Positions 1 through 8,495 of a DNA stretch of 54,566 nt are shown here, piece by piece. The position numbers and the translations under genes are program-made. The DNA is from UBA3076 sp964646435 (lineage in GTDB: Bacteria; Desulfobacterota; Dissulfuribacteria; Dissulfuribacterales; UBA3076). The stretch covers positions 1 to 54,566 of the forward strand of contig CAZYEJ010000010.1 in assembly GCA_964646435.1 (NCBI GenBank). The letters are read 5' to 3'. Numbering within the stretch: position 1 is the stretch's first letter; each line of letters opens with the position of its first letter. The notes under the pieces were generated by a model. The model had not been told where the DNA came from, ran no database searches, and saw only the letters and a program-made list of their open reading frames with translations.

Positions 1-951
1 CATTCCTATCAGGGCGAGTCAGATACGTGGCTTAGCAAAAGCCTGTTTAACTTGGGTAACGATCCTGAAGAATACATAGTCTATGTGGGGGACAGGGCAT
101 TCTATATTGACCCTTCTGTGGAGGAAGCCATCTCATCCCAGGGAGTTGTTTATAATTACGATGAGCTGGAAGAGATATTTATGCCCTTTTTGGAACCTGA
201 AATTCGCAGGGTCGTGGAACAATTTGGTAAACGTGGGGGTAAAAGGCGAAGATACAGCAAAACGGAGCTTGCAGCCATGCAGAAGGATATCCATCCTTTT
301 GACCGGCGCAGACTATGCTTTCTCAAATTCTGTGACACAAAGATAGATGATTTGTCAAACCAGCCCTTATCTTTTTTTAACATCTTGCTCAACAAGTCAA
401 GGGACGAAATCGAACAGGTCCTTGAGGACATGGAATTTATGCTCAGTCCACGTGAGAAAAGAAATTACCTCTATGCCATATTTGATATTCCCCGGCGGTT
501 TGCCCCCAGGCTTACGCGTTTCATCCCGGACGCCCAGGATCAAGACCTCATAGACAAATATTTGCTGGAGGAGATCTGCAAGCTTGACCAGGATTCCACT
601 TTTTTAAATCAAGGCGCAGTCCCTTGGAAGGTAAGAGGTCTTCATCCTTATCTGCGAAAGTATCTGATCCAGTACTTTGATGTTTTATACAAATGGCCAA
701 TTACTGACGGCAGTGCTGGATATAGCACTGCAGGACATAAGGTATGGCCGCCTCCTGCAAAATCCTCAGATGAAAAGCATTTTAAGGCGATGGGTATAAG
801 CGCTAAGAAATTTTCGCGCATGGAAAAGAAGGAATTTATTCTTCTGTTCAGGCGCAAGGCCCAGGAGCTGCATCCCGATAAGGGAGGAGACCATGAGGCA
901 TTTATAACTCTGCAACAGGCATATCAGATCCTTATATGTAGGAAGACATAG
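1..951 (+). CDS. DnaJ-domain protein, 5' end outside window
   Basis: The reading frame is open from the first base, so the gene probably begins before the window; the first in-window start candidate is a TTG at 52. The C-terminal 65 residues form a J domain with the HPDKGG signature and a helix ending in QQAYQIL. J domains recruit and stimulate Hsp70 ATPases, so the protein is probably a specialised cochaperone. The N-terminal 230 residues are charged, without recognised motifs or membrane segments, and I cannot assign them. A C-terminal J domain is unlike classical DnaJ, where it is N-terminal. It has no operon partner here; a tRNA scar lies 36 bases downstream. Confidence 0.8.
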   Translation, partial: HSYQGESDTWLSKSLFNLGNDPEEYIVYVGDRAFYIDPSVEEAISSQGVVYNYDELEEIFMPFLEPEIRRVVEQFGKRGGKRRRYSKTELAAMQKDIHPFDRRRLCFLKFCDTKIDDLSNQPLSFFNILLNKSRDEIEQVLEDMEFMLSPREKRNYLYAIFDIPRRFAPRLTRFIPDAQDQDLIDKYLLEEICKLDQDSTFLNQGAVPWKVRGLHPYLRKYLIQYFDVLYKWPITDGSAGYSTAGHKVWPPPAKSSDEKHFKAMGISAKKFSRMEKKEFILLFRRKAQELHPDKGGDHEAFITLQQAYQILICRKT

Positions 952-986
952 CAGGACTGCGAGCGATCTGTTAATCCTTGACCTCA

Positions 987-1014
987 TGGTGCCCCCGGCA
1001 TGATTCGAACATAC
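987..1014 (-). pseudogene. tRNA 3'-end fragment, probable attachment-site scar
   Basis: On the minus strand the sequence reads as a T arm (GTATG, loop TTCGAAT, CATGC), then an acceptor 3' strand CGGGGGC, discriminator A and CCA. Upstream on that strand there is no D arm, anticodon arm or matching 5' acceptor GCCCCCG, so only the 3' third is present. Integrases often recombine in tRNA 3' ends and leave such a copy at the far border of an island. In this orientation the inserted DNA would lie at higher coordinates. No second copy was found in the window. It most resembles the end of a tRNA-Arg, but the isotype cannot be proven. Confidence 0.6.
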
Positions 1015-1129
1015 GACAGATTGTATCTACCAACCCGCTTTTTACCTGACATCTTTGGCTATTATATAATACGTTAATAACGATATTTCCTATGCAAAGT
1101 CCAATATAAATAAGGATCGCCAGATCAAT

Positions 1130-1795
1130 CTATACAGTAGAAAATCGCCCATGTTCCAAGAAGTGATATGTCTCCGTGGCGACCCTTTTTGAGACCACAA
1201 GCCCCATATGGCTTACCCGTAAAGTGATGAAATCGCGGGCCTTAGGGATACGCATTTCCTCAAGACAAACGGTTCCGTCGCCTGAACGACCGACAGCGCC
1301 GATAAGTCTGCCAAAGCCTAAATTCAGAGTGCCGGCTATGACGCCGAGGTCCCGCTCACCTGACCATACAGGGCCATCACCTTTGAGCAACTGGGTTATG
1401 CAGCGGCCGAGCAGATTCCGGCCACCGGGAAAACAAATTAAGCGCTTTGCTGTTTCACAGCCTTGATATGGCGGACTCAGGGCGACGATGCGTCCGGGAC
1501 GCTGACGGGGGAAAATTTCAAACAGCTTTAGAACAACCAGTCCCCCCAGGCTATGTCCCACAAAATGGATAGTTTGAGCCGGAATTTGCTCCACGAAAGT
1601 GTTCAGGCGAGTTGCTATCTCGGTAAGATCCATGCGGGTGCTGGAATAATGGAAAGACCATGGTCGATAGCCAAAACGATTGAGCCTATATCTGAGGAGG
1701 CTCATTTCCATCCCGTTCATCCAGAGGCCATGGACAAGTATGACAGCTTCTTTATTTTTCAGTTTCCTGCTTTTCGTATTCAATGTCAAAATCAA
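1130..1795 (-). CDS. Alpha/beta-hydrolase, lipase-like
   Basis: A lipase-type alpha/beta-hydrolase of about 220 residues. Near the N-terminus a beta strand ends in VHGLW, the oxyanion HG motif, and around residue 80 the nucleophile elbow reads GHSLGG. A late histidine in RVSHMGLV is a plausible catalytic His. There is no signal peptide, so it is probably cytoplasmic. Start codons are ambiguous: TTG at 1795 or nearby TTG/CTG codons, with no strong ribosome site. The 5' end overlaps the preceding small ORF by about 44 bases, which suggests translational coupling and places it last in the yhaO-yhaN transcript. The substrate is unknown. Confidence 0.75.
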   Translation of the reverse strand: MILTLNTKSRKLKNKEAVILVHGLWMNGMEMSLLRYRLNRFGYRPWSFHYSSTRMDLTEIATRLNTFVEQIPAQTIHFVGHSLGGLVVLKLFEIFPRQRPGRIVALSPPYQGCETAKRLICFPGGRNLLGRCITQLLKGDGPVWSGERDLGVIAGTLNLGFGRLIGAVGRSGDGTVCLEEMRIPKARDFITLRVSHMGLVVSKRVATETYHFLEHGRFSTV

Positions 1796-1973
1796 TCATT
1801 TTTTTTGCGTTTTCAAGGGCAATGTCCTCATTTTTCCCGGCGCGGTTACTGTGTTTTACCTCTTTCCCTTCTCCATTGAGTATGGTCATGGCAAACAGAG
1901 AACACCTGTCTTCGTGGGGCGTGATTTTGATAGTATGATCTTTGTACTTTATAGTTTTTTTAGAATTTTCCAT
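1752..1973 (-). CDS. Small hypothetical protein between yhaN and lipase
   Basis: A 73-residue ORF beginning MENSKKTIKYKD, preceded by GGAG six bases before the ATG, which decides this start over upstream in-frame codons that run through a hairpin. It is polar and lysine/glutamate-rich, with no membrane segment and no family I recognise. It lies between the yhaN-like gene and the lipase on the same strand and overlaps the lipase start. The good ribosome site and conserved reading direction support a real gene. Confidence 0.55.
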   Translation of the reverse strand: MENSKKTIKYKDHTIKITPHEDRCSLFAMTILNGEGKEVKHSNRAGKNEDIALENAKKMIDFDIEYEKQETEK

Positions 1974-1987
1974 ATAAAACTCCATAC

Positions 1988-2026
1988 AGAGCCTTTTGCA
2001 AAATTCAAGATTTTGCAAGAGGCTCT
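1988..2026. repeat. Near-perfect hairpin at end of yhaN
   Basis: Arms 1988-2004 and 2010-2026 pair over 17 bases with one mismatch around a 5-base loop; the arm reads AGAGCCTTTTGCAAAAT. It overlaps the yhaN stop codon and ends 15 bases before the start of the next ORF. There is no following T-run on the minus strand, so it is more likely a dispersed repeat, RNA processing site or partial attenuator than a classic terminator. Confidence 0.7.
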
Positions 2027-5000
2027 ACAGAGCATACTCGAACAATGCATCCTCATCAATATGGGCCTTGGCCAGTTCCACAAGATGTTGGTGGTGCGTA
2101 AAGAAAATGATTTGCGTCCGCTCGGCCAGTTGGGCCAGGACCTGCAGGGTGGCAACGGCCCGGTCGTCATCAAACTTGATCAGGATATCGTCAACGATGA
2201 ATGGCATGGCCTCGTTTCTTTCCAGATACGTCTCAAGGCTGGCCAGCCGCACTGCCAGATAGAGCTGGTCAGCAGTCCCGTCACTCATGCCCCCGACACC
2301 GACGATCTCCTTGCCGCCGGGCCGGACGCCCACAAGCACCGCATCGCCTCTTTCGCTGAACTCCAAACGGAGCCCCTCAAATGAACCGAGAGTCATACGG
2401 GCAAAAAGATCCGTTGAGCGTTTCAGAATCGGACCCTGGTTCTTTTCACGATATCTTTCAATCGCCTGACTCAAAATAGTTGATGCGAGCCGGAGGCGGA
2501 CATATTGTTCCGCATCGGTTTCAAGGCGAGCCAGAAGCCCCTGCCCTTCTTCAGCCAGCTCGGCAGCCCTGGCACTGCCGTCCATTTTGCTCAGCTCAGT
2601 CCGCTCGCTCCCGATGGTCTGATCCAGATCTGATTTCTGACGGATCAACTGTTCGATTTCCTCACCAAGCCGATCCACAACAGGATCGATGCTGTCAGGA
2701 TCAACGCTCCGGGCGTCTTGGATAAACTCGTCAAGGGTTGCACCGCCGCTCAGTTTGCGCAACTGTTCTTCCAGTTGCTCAAGTTGGGACCGGATCTGCT
2801 GCCGGCTGGCCGAACGTTCCTCAGCCGCAGGCAGGTCCTCATGGCTTTTGCAGCGGGCCTCTTCACACATGGTCGCCAGTTGGGCATGGATCTTGGCTAT
2901 CCCGTCTTCAGCGATCCGCAACTTTTCTTGCTCCTGTCGGCCTTGTTGCTCCAGGCTCTGCTGTTGCGTCTTTGCCTTTCTGGCCCTGGTAAGCCGGGCA
3001 TTGAATTCCGCAACAGCCTGTTCGACCGGAATTCCTGACAGGTCCGGGACCTCACGCCCGGTCAGATCATGGACTTTCCCTGCAAATGCCTTTGCGTCCG
3101 TATCAATGCCATCAATCCGTTGGCGAAGTACCTCCGCCTCTTTGAGTTTCACAAAGAGGTCCTTGATATCCTCTATCACAGAGACGGCCTGGGCAGGGTC
3201 GGCATCAGATTCAAGACCCAGAAACCGGATCGCCTTTGTCCATTCGGATTGCCACTGCAAGAGGTCCTGTTCGGTCTTTTTGGCCCTTGATTTTGCTTCC
3301 AGCAAATCGTTTTCCTTTTGTTCCAGATCACGGACAACCTGCTCGTGTTCGGACTTTATCCGGACCATACGATCGACGACTTTTTGGCTCCTCTCTATAA
3401 GATGGACCAATGTCTTGTCTGCATATGCAGCAGGCTCTCCCAAAGTAACAAGGCATTCGCTCAATTCCCTGCAATGCGTCTTGATCAGGGCTTTAAGAAC
3501 GCCGGCCTTTGCCTTTTGTTCACGAATAGTCGAGACCTGGTCTGCCAGGGCCCTCTGGTCCTGGGCCCATACACGCATTTCCCTTGGCGATTTTGGTGAA
3601 ATCCCGATTGCTTCCCACACCGCGAACCATTCTTCTTTGATCTTTGCAAGCTCAACTTCAGCCGTTTTGACCATATCTTCCAAGCGCACGCATTGATTTC
3701 TGCGCGTCTCGCGGTCCGCAAGAAGCGTGGCTTTATTCGCGACCCGGTCGGCCTCACGCCTGAGCCGGTCAGCAAGTTCATCGGCGCGTTGAGCACTGAG
3801 CTCATATGCCCCTGCCAGGTCGTTTGCAGATTTAAAAGATGCCACAAAATCCCGCTCATCTATCCCTGGTTCATGTCTTTCCTCCCAGGCCCGGCGGACA
3901 AGCTGCCAGCCCTCTTCGCGTCTGCGTCTTGCCCTAAGCAAGTCGTCCTCAGTAGGGACTTCCTGCTCCAGCCTCAACTGTTCGATCTTGCCATCAAGTT
4001 CCACCACATTACGTTCGAACTCATCGATTTCAGCAAGCTGCTTTGTAACTGCTTCATCTGCTTGACTCAGACGATGCTCAAATATATCAATGGTCTCAGG
4101 CAATGGAACAGGCAACTGTTCCAGGTCATCAAGATTTCCCGCCCAAAGTTGCTGTCTCTTTAGAGCAACCCCTGCCGCCTGCTCAGTCAGGCGGATTTCC
4201 GTGCATTCTGTCTGAAAATGCTCTTCCAGCGCCCCGTGTTGTCGTGCATGCTCAATGGCCCCATGGAGATCACTCGTATCTCGTGGATCTTCGAGACCGG
4301 CAAGGCTTTTCTTCAGATATTCTATTCTTAGGGAATATTTGGAAATCTCCTCCCCGGCGCTTTCCATCCTGGTTGCCAGCTTCTCATGCGTGTTGCCCAG
4401 CCTCTGGATCCTGACGCTTTCCGCCTTACTCAGCCGAAGCTGCCCGGCCTGATCGAGTGTGAGGTCCTCACGAAGCTCCTTTAGAATCGCAGTTGCGTCA
4501 GCCTCCAGGCTATTCCTTTTAATTAAGAGTTCTGCCCGGTCCTTCATTGCCTTGCGTTGACTGCCCAGGTCCTGATGCAGTTGTTCGATCAAATCCGCGT
4601 TTTCAATAAGGGATTCAGGAATTGCCAGTTTCTCAAGTGTCTTGTTGATCTCTTTGAGACTTTGGCTGGCCTGTATTTTGTCGTTTTCTGCAATCCGAAG
4701 ATCTGTAAGGGCATCCCGCCGCCGATTGCCGAAATCAGCAGGCAGGAGCACTGCATCGGCGCACATCTTAAGATCATTCAACAACCCTTTTTGTTGGCTA
4801 ATGGCAGGCAGGGCCTCTCTTATCCTCTCCAGACGATGCTTTTCACGCTGTTTCTGTCCTAAATCCTGATCAATAGATTGCTTGCGATCAAGCGCCTCAC
4901 GCAACGCCACGTCATGCCGGACCCATTCCTGGCCGGGCAGCTCTGCTTCGCTCAGGGCCTTTTTGTTTTTCTTGAATGTGGCCAGCGCTTTATTGATTCG

Positions 5001-5543
5001 TTGTGTCTGTCCCCTGGGTTTGAACAAATTTTCGGCTTCTGCCTGGAGTTCGTCCTGGACCTTCCGGAGGTCGGAAATCCCCGAGCCTGCGGCAAAAAGG
5101 ACCTGGCCTACATCTCCACCTCCCTGGATGATCTCCTCTCCTCCCTGGACAAGGTCAGCATGGTCAATGCCGAACATTGTGGCAAATAGATCCGAGTCCA
5201 CTCCGCCCAAAAACGTATGAAGATGCGATTCGTCAATCAGCGTGGCATCGTCCCTGGCACGGAGTGTATTGACCCTGCCCTTCCGGCGCACAAACTCAAG
5301 GACCGCTCCGTCGCTTTTCAAGAGCTTTCCCCCGATCCGCAGCTTTGCGTATGGATGAATGAAGCCGTCTGAAGACCTCTCCGGGATCCCATAGAGTAGT
5401 TGTCTGAGCGCACGCAGGGCCGAGGTCTTACCTGCCTCATTCAGGCCATAGACAATGTGCAGACCTTCATGTCCTTTGTGGAGATCGAGTATCTTGTCGG
5501 TGAACGGACCGAACGCAAGGAGTCCTATCTGGAGTATCTTCAC
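2025..5543 (-). CDS. yhaN: YhaN-like SMC/Rad50-type AAA ATPase
   Basis: About 1172 residues with SbcC/Rad50/SMC architecture. The N-terminal ATPase lobe begins VKILQIGLLAFGPF and carries the Walker A motif GLNEAGKTSALRAL. A very long charged coiled-coil region follows, and the C-terminal lobe has the Walker B stretch MPFIVDDILIKFDDD. The GTG at 5543 is chosen because it overlaps the TGA of the upstream gene as GTGA and has an AGGGG ribosome site; an earlier TTG would add 24 unrelated residues. With the YhaO-like phosphoesterase it should form an SbcCD-like complex acting on DNA ends, although the in vivo role of YhaNO is poorly defined. Confidence 0.9.
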   Translation of the reverse strand: MKILQIGLLAFGPFTDKILDLHKGHEGLHIVYGLNEAGKTSALRALRQLLYGIPERSSDGFIHPYAKLRIGGKLLKSDGAVLEFVRRKGRVNTLRARDDATLIDESHLHTFLGGVDSDLFATMFGIDHADLVQGGEEIIQGGGDVGQVLFAAGSGISDLRKVQDELQAEAENLFKPRGQTQRINKALATFKKNKKALSEAELPGQEWVRHDVALREALDRKQSIDQDLGQKQREKHRLERIREALPAISQQKGLLNDLKMCADAVLLPADFGNRRRDALTDLRIAENDKIQASQSLKEINKTLEKLAIPESLIENADLIEQLHQDLGSQRKAMKDRAELLIKRNSLEADATAILKELREDLTLDQAGQLRLSKAESVRIQRLGNTHEKLATRMESAGEEISKYSLRIEYLKKSLAGLEDPRDTSDLHGAIEHARQHGALEEHFQTECTEIRLTEQAAGVALKRQQLWAGNLDDLEQLPVPLPETIDIFEHRLSQADEAVTKQLAEIDEFERNVVELDGKIEQLRLEQEVPTEDDLLRARRRREEGWQLVRRAWEERHEPGIDERDFVASFKSANDLAGAYELSAQRADELADRLRREADRVANKATLLADRETRRNQCVRLEDMVKTAEVELAKIKEEWFAVWEAIGISPKSPREMRVWAQDQRALADQVSTIREQKAKAGVLKALIKTHCRELSECLVTLGEPAAYADKTLVHLIERSQKVVDRMVRIKSEHEQVVRDLEQKENDLLEAKSRAKKTEQDLLQWQSEWTKAIRFLGLESDADPAQAVSVIEDIKDLFVKLKEAEVLRQRIDGIDTDAKAFAGKVHDLTGREVPDLSGIPVEQAVAEFNARLTRARKAKTQQQSLEQQGRQEQEKLRIAEDGIAKIHAQLATMCEEARCKSHEDLPAAEERSASRQQIRSQLEQLEEQLRKLSGGATLDEFIQDARSVDPDSIDPVVDRLGEEIEQLIRQKSDLDQTIGSERTELSKMDGSARAAELAEEGQGLLARLETDAEQYVRLRLASTILSQAIERYREKNQGPILKRSTDLFARMTLGSFEGLRLEFSERGDAVLVGVRPGGKEIVGVGGMSDGTADQLYLAVRLASLETYLERNEAMPFIVDDILIKFDDDRAVATLQVLAQLAERTQIIFFTHHQHLVELAKAHIDEDALFEYAL

Positions 5544-6802
5544 GGGGCATCCCCTTTTGAGACAAGACGACGGAGCAACATGGGCCGGACCTGATCGAGC
5601 ATATTTGTCACCCACTCGGTATTGTCCGGTGAGATGGCATCCCTGCCCTGCTTGATCTCCCTTGGCAGCTTCTTCCAGAAATCATTTAAAGATTCACCAA
5701 GCGTCCCAAACCGGGCCGGATCAGATTGGACCTCATCAAGCAGGTGGAGAATCTCGCCCACCGGACCGTCGGCCGGCTCAGATACCTTGCCTCTGGATAA
5801 GGGATTTGTTCGGAGTCTTACCTTTTCGATCCAGATCCGGCCATTACTCAAATCCATTGCTGCCGACCTTATCTCATTGGTCCAATGCTCCGGATCAGCC
5901 GCTAGTTCGGCATGGACACGGCACGACCCTTCCACCTCAATCCGCGTCACCAGTGGCAGGCCGCTTTGTTCAAGTAGTTCTTTAACCTGTTCACAGATAC
6001 GATCTACAACGTCGTCGCCTCTATCCGCGCCTGATGCATCTACTTGACACCGCATCCAACGAATGACGTCAAGCGGACGAAAATCAGCGTTTGCACGGCC
6101 GCTGTCATCTACAGTAACGAGCATACATCCCTTGGGGCCGGTTTCTCGAATGTGCCTTCCCTGAATGTTTCCGGGAAAAACGATCAGCGGGTCCTCGTGG
6201 AGCACCTCTTTTTTATGAACATGTCCCAGGGCCCAGTAGTCATAATCCTTTGATAACAGACCCTCAATCTTACAGGGTGCGTAAGGTTCATGACCTTCGC
6301 GCCCGGTCGCACAGGTGTGGAGCATCCCGATGTTAAAGCAGCCTGGTACAGCCGAGGGATATCCGGCCGACAGATCCTTCCGCACTGCCTGTTTTGCAAA
6401 ACCCTGACCGTGGATCGCAACCCCGAGGTCTTCAAGATGGACAGTGCCCGGTTTATCAGTGGGAAACATAAATACACTGTCAGGAAGCCTGAGTGTTTTG
6501 GTCATCTTGCTCGCAGCGTCATGATTCCCGGTAATAATGTAGACCGGAATCCCGGCCTCCCGCAGTTTTGTCATCTGGGAGACAAAATAGAGACCTGTAT
6601 TATAGTCCTTCCAGTCACCGTCATACAGGTCGCCTGCAATGAGGACAAAATCAACACGCTCAACAATGCCCAGTTCTACGAGATTTTCCAGGGCCCGTCG
6701 TGTTGCATGACGCAGATCTTCAACAGGTGCGCCATCATAATGCTCAAGCTTCAGTAAAGGACTATCCAGATGAATGTCAGCAGCATGAAGAAATGTAAAC
6801 AT
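5540..6802 (-). CDS. yhaO: YhaO-like metallophosphoesterase (SbcD/Mre11 type)
   Basis: About 420 residues. All calcineurin-like metal motifs of Mre11/SbcD nucleases are present: AADIHLDSPL (DxH) at the N-terminus, IAGDLYDGD (GDxxD), ITGNHDAA (GNHD) and ALGHVHKKE (GHxH). The C-terminal 200 residues form the capping and ATPase-binding part typical of YhaO. The ATG at 6802 is chosen over a TTG two codons upstream because AAGGA lies six bases before it. It is translationally coupled to yhaN by a 4-base overlap. A VapC-type toxin gene ends 39 bases upstream on the same strand. Confidence 0.9.
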   Translation of the reverse strand: MFTFLHAADIHLDSPLLKLEHYDGAPVEDLRHATRRALENLVELGIVERVDFVLIAGDLYDGDWKDYNTGLYFVSQMTKLREAGIPVYIITGNHDAASKMTKTLRLPDSVFMFPTDKPGTVHLEDLGVAIHGQGFAKQAVRKDLSAGYPSAVPGCFNIGMLHTCATGREGHEPYAPCKIEGLLSKDYDYWALGHVHKKEVLHEDPLIVFPGNIQGRHIRETGPKGCMLVTVDDSGRANADFRPLDVIRWMRCQVDASGADRGDDVVDRICEQVKELLEQSGLPLVTRIEVEGSCRVHAELAADPEHWTNEIRSAAMDLSNGRIWIEKVRLRTNPLSRGKVSEPADGPVGEILHLLDEVQSDPARFGTLGESLNDFWKKLPREIKQGRDAISPDNTEWVTNMLDQVRPMLLRRLVSKGDAP

Positions 6803-6841
6803 ACTCAATCCTTGTAGCTGGAATCTCGTCTGCCGGTTTCC

Positions 6842-7237
6842 TCACCATATCGTTTGCAGTCCTTTCAGTTTACGCAACTTTCCATCACTTGTGACGAGTT
6901 TGCCCTTGTGAAATTTGGCAGTTGCGGCAATAATCCGATCTGCAGGGTCAAGATTGTCCTTAAAAGACATGGAGACAGAAAGATCTGCGATTTGTGGCGT
7001 GATTGGGATGACCCTGATCTGCCTGGCATCCAGAATCAGTTGCATGAATGTCAGATAGTCGGTACCGGGATTCAGGCGTTGCCTCTTTACAAGCATGGCG
7101 ATTTCCCACAGCGATATGTCGCTACAAGAAAGCGCTGATTTTTCCTCTCCTTTAGAAATGGCGTGCCGTGCAGATTTACTTAATCTTCCTGGATTTAGAC
7201 TGTCAAAAATGAGAATACATGTATCAAGCACAATCAT
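6842..7237 (-). CDS. vapC: PIN-domain toxin, VapC family
   Basis: A PIN-domain ribonuclease of about 131 residues. It starts MIVLDTCILIFD, where the first catalytic Asp sits in the usual LDT motif. SLWEIAML supplies the conserved Glu, and DPADRIIAATA the late acidic pair, so all acidic residues needed for Mg-dependent RNA cleavage are visible. The ATG at 7237 has GGGA eight bases upstream; two earlier ATGs lack ribosome sites. It overlaps the upstream antitoxin gene by 14 bases, the standard antitoxin-first arrangement. Targets of VapC toxins are often tRNAs or rRNA; the target here is unknown. Confidence 0.88.
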   Translation of the reverse strand: MIVLDTCILIFDSLNPGRLSKSARHAISKGEEKSALSCSDISLWEIAMLVKRQRLNPGTDYLTFMQLILDARQIRVIPITPQIADLSVSMSFKDNLDPADRIIAATAKFHKGKLVTSDGKLRKLKGLQTIW

Positions 7238-7463
7238 CTGCTGCATCCCATTTTTCATCTATGGGAGAAGTAATATCCCCGATCTCACAGATACTTTGTA
7301 GCTGTTTGAGCCGTTTCCGGGCAGCCGCCTTCACATCCTCCGGGGGAGAAAGGCGGGCCACAATACGTCCCCTTGAGGTAATAACAAGTGTCTGGCCGGA
7401 ACCGGCCTTGGCCAGATAATCGGGTAGATGATTTCGTAGTTCAGTGATATTAACCTTCTGCAT
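7224..7463 (-). CDS. Phd/YefM-type antitoxin
   Basis: A 79-residue protein starting MQKVNITELRNHLPDYL, the N-terminal DNA-binding fold of the Phd/YefM family, followed by the typical segment TSRGRIVARL. The C-terminal third (DEKWDAADDC) would wrap around the toxin. It should repress its own promoter and neutralise the adjacent PIN toxin, whose gene it overlaps. Phd-type antitoxins are frequently paired with PIN toxins. The upstream region has a near-consensus promoter and repeated TGTACA half-sites consistent with autoregulation. Confidence 0.88.
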   Translation of the reverse strand: MQKVNITELRNHLPDYLAKAGSGQTLVITSRGRIVARLSPPEDVKAAARKRLKQLQSICEIGDITSPIDEKWDAADDCA

Positions 7464-7493
7464 AAGGAACCCTCACAATTTATGCAGGATTTA

Positions 7494-7549
7494 GGTACAA
7501 ACTGTACATTTGACCTGTACAATTATAAAAATTTGACATTATAAGTCAA
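7494..7549 (-). promoter_or_regulatory. Promoter and TGTACA operators of the antitoxin-toxin operon
   Basis: On the minus strand TTGACT (7544-7549) and TATAAT (7522-7527) are separated by 16 bases, a near-perfect sigma-70 promoter. Just downstream are palindromic TGTACA at 7516-7521 and 7503-7508 and a related GTACA at 7495-7499. They lie between the -10 box and the antitoxin start at 7463, where a Phd-type repressor would bind. The boxes are seen directly; their function is inferred. Confidence 0.65.
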
Positions 7550-7707
7550 GAGAAAAACCACCCACATTTTCCGTTTTGCAAGCAGGTCCCCCCAAAGGTC
7601 TTTTCCTAAACAGTCATGACTGGAAATTTTGTCACCCGCTCGCTATACGATGCTCTTCCGCTAATACTTTGATTTAAAAATTGGTTATGCCCTTTGTTTA
7701 CAAAGTT

Positions 7708-8148
7708 TCATCGGCTGCTTTCCGCCCAATTCTCCCGAACAAACGAATCAGGAAGATTTCTCATATGTTTGTCGTTTGCGACCAGAATCATGCCGTAACA
7801 TTTTGCCGTCGAGGCGATAAGCAGATCCATGTCGGGGATTGTCTTTCCGACTATGCTCAGTTCCGCCTTCGTCTCCCCGTAAATCTTCCATACACTGCGA
7901 ATCACGGGAACAGGAGGGACAGCCGACAGCAGCACTTCCAGTCTTCTCCGGTTATATTCTCTCCTCTGAGAACGTGCGACTCCGTAAAGAAGCTCTCCGA
8001 CAGAGACCTCGCTCATATAAACCGTATCATTCCGTATTTCGCCGAACGCCGCCACGGTGTTCCGCTCCTGCGAAGTGAGCCTGTGTATGGAACTGCCCCA
8101 TCCGTTCATAAGATAGACACAGTGATTAGTGTCAAAAAGATATGCCAT
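7708..8148 (-). CDS. vapC: PIN-domain toxin, VapC/FitB-like
   Basis: A 146-residue PIN protein starting MAYLFDTNHCVYLMNG, with the FDTN motif carrying the first catalytic Asp. Other acidic positions are in SVGELLYG and IPDMDLLIAST, followed by VANDKH near the end, so the active site looks intact. It is preceded six bases upstream by a small gene in the antitoxin position. It is not a copy of the PIN toxin at 6.8-7.2 kb: its sequence and partner differ, so two independent systems lie side by side. RNase activity is expected from the family. Confidence 0.88.
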   Translation of the reverse strand: MAYLFDTNHCVYLMNGWGSSIHRLTSQERNTVAAFGEIRNDTVYMSEVSVGELLYGVARSQRREYNRRRLEVLLSAVPPVPVIRSVWKIYGETKAELSIVGKTIPDMDLLIASTAKCYGMILVANDKHMRNLPDSFVRENWAESSR

Positions 8149-8154
8149 TATTTC

Positions 8155-8415
8155 TTACAATTTGGGAGTTTCAGTATTCACATGAGATTCGCCGATGATT
8201 TTTGTCAGTTCCTCCGAAGCTCCCGGCTCATATTCTTTCGGAATGAGATTCAGTATCCGCTTCTGTTCCTCGTGAGTGATTATCGGCAGCAGCATTCTTT
8301 CATTGCCGGTTTTCTTTTCGGATTTGTCTATGATTACTCGGATGTAAGTATCAGGCGGGATACGATGATATTTTATTTTTTCAGGAAAATCTCTCACTCT
8401 TGTTATTATTTCCAT
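8155..8415 (-). CDS. Probable antitoxin of the second PIN toxin
   Basis: An 86-residue protein with a VRDFPEKIKYHRIPPDTYIR segment near the N-terminus and an acidic, flexible C-terminus (EPGASEELTKIIGES). The assignment as antitoxin rests on size, position directly before a PIN toxin and the six-base gap. I do not recognise its DNA-binding family with certainty, although an AbrB-like or ribbon-type fold is possible. It begins MEIITRV with an ATG. Confidence 0.7.
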   Translation of the reverse strand: MEIITRVRDFPEKIKYHRIPPDTYIRVIIDKSEKKTGNERMLLPIITHEEQKRILNLIPKEYEPGASEELTKIIGESHVNTETPKL

Positions 8416-8495
8416 TTTGCAGCCTGCCTTTTCTGTGTTTCACAATTACCCGCTTGCTTATTTATCATTGTTGGGCAGCAATGCCTATAATCCCT

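Noticed and set aside
1680..2384. Plus-strand 234-codon frame across the lipase, small ORF and yhaN end
   Set aside because: It overlaps three better supported minus-strand genes and has no motif.
2689..3696. Long plus-strand open frame of 335 codons antisense to yhaN
   Set aside because: It is a shadow of the GC-rich coiled-coil gene on the other strand: Ser/Arg/Cys-rich, no ribosome site and no motif.
7681..8490. Plus-strand open frame of 269 codons
   Set aside because: It lies antisense to the second PIN toxin and its antitoxin, which have clear family motifs; its translation shows no domain.
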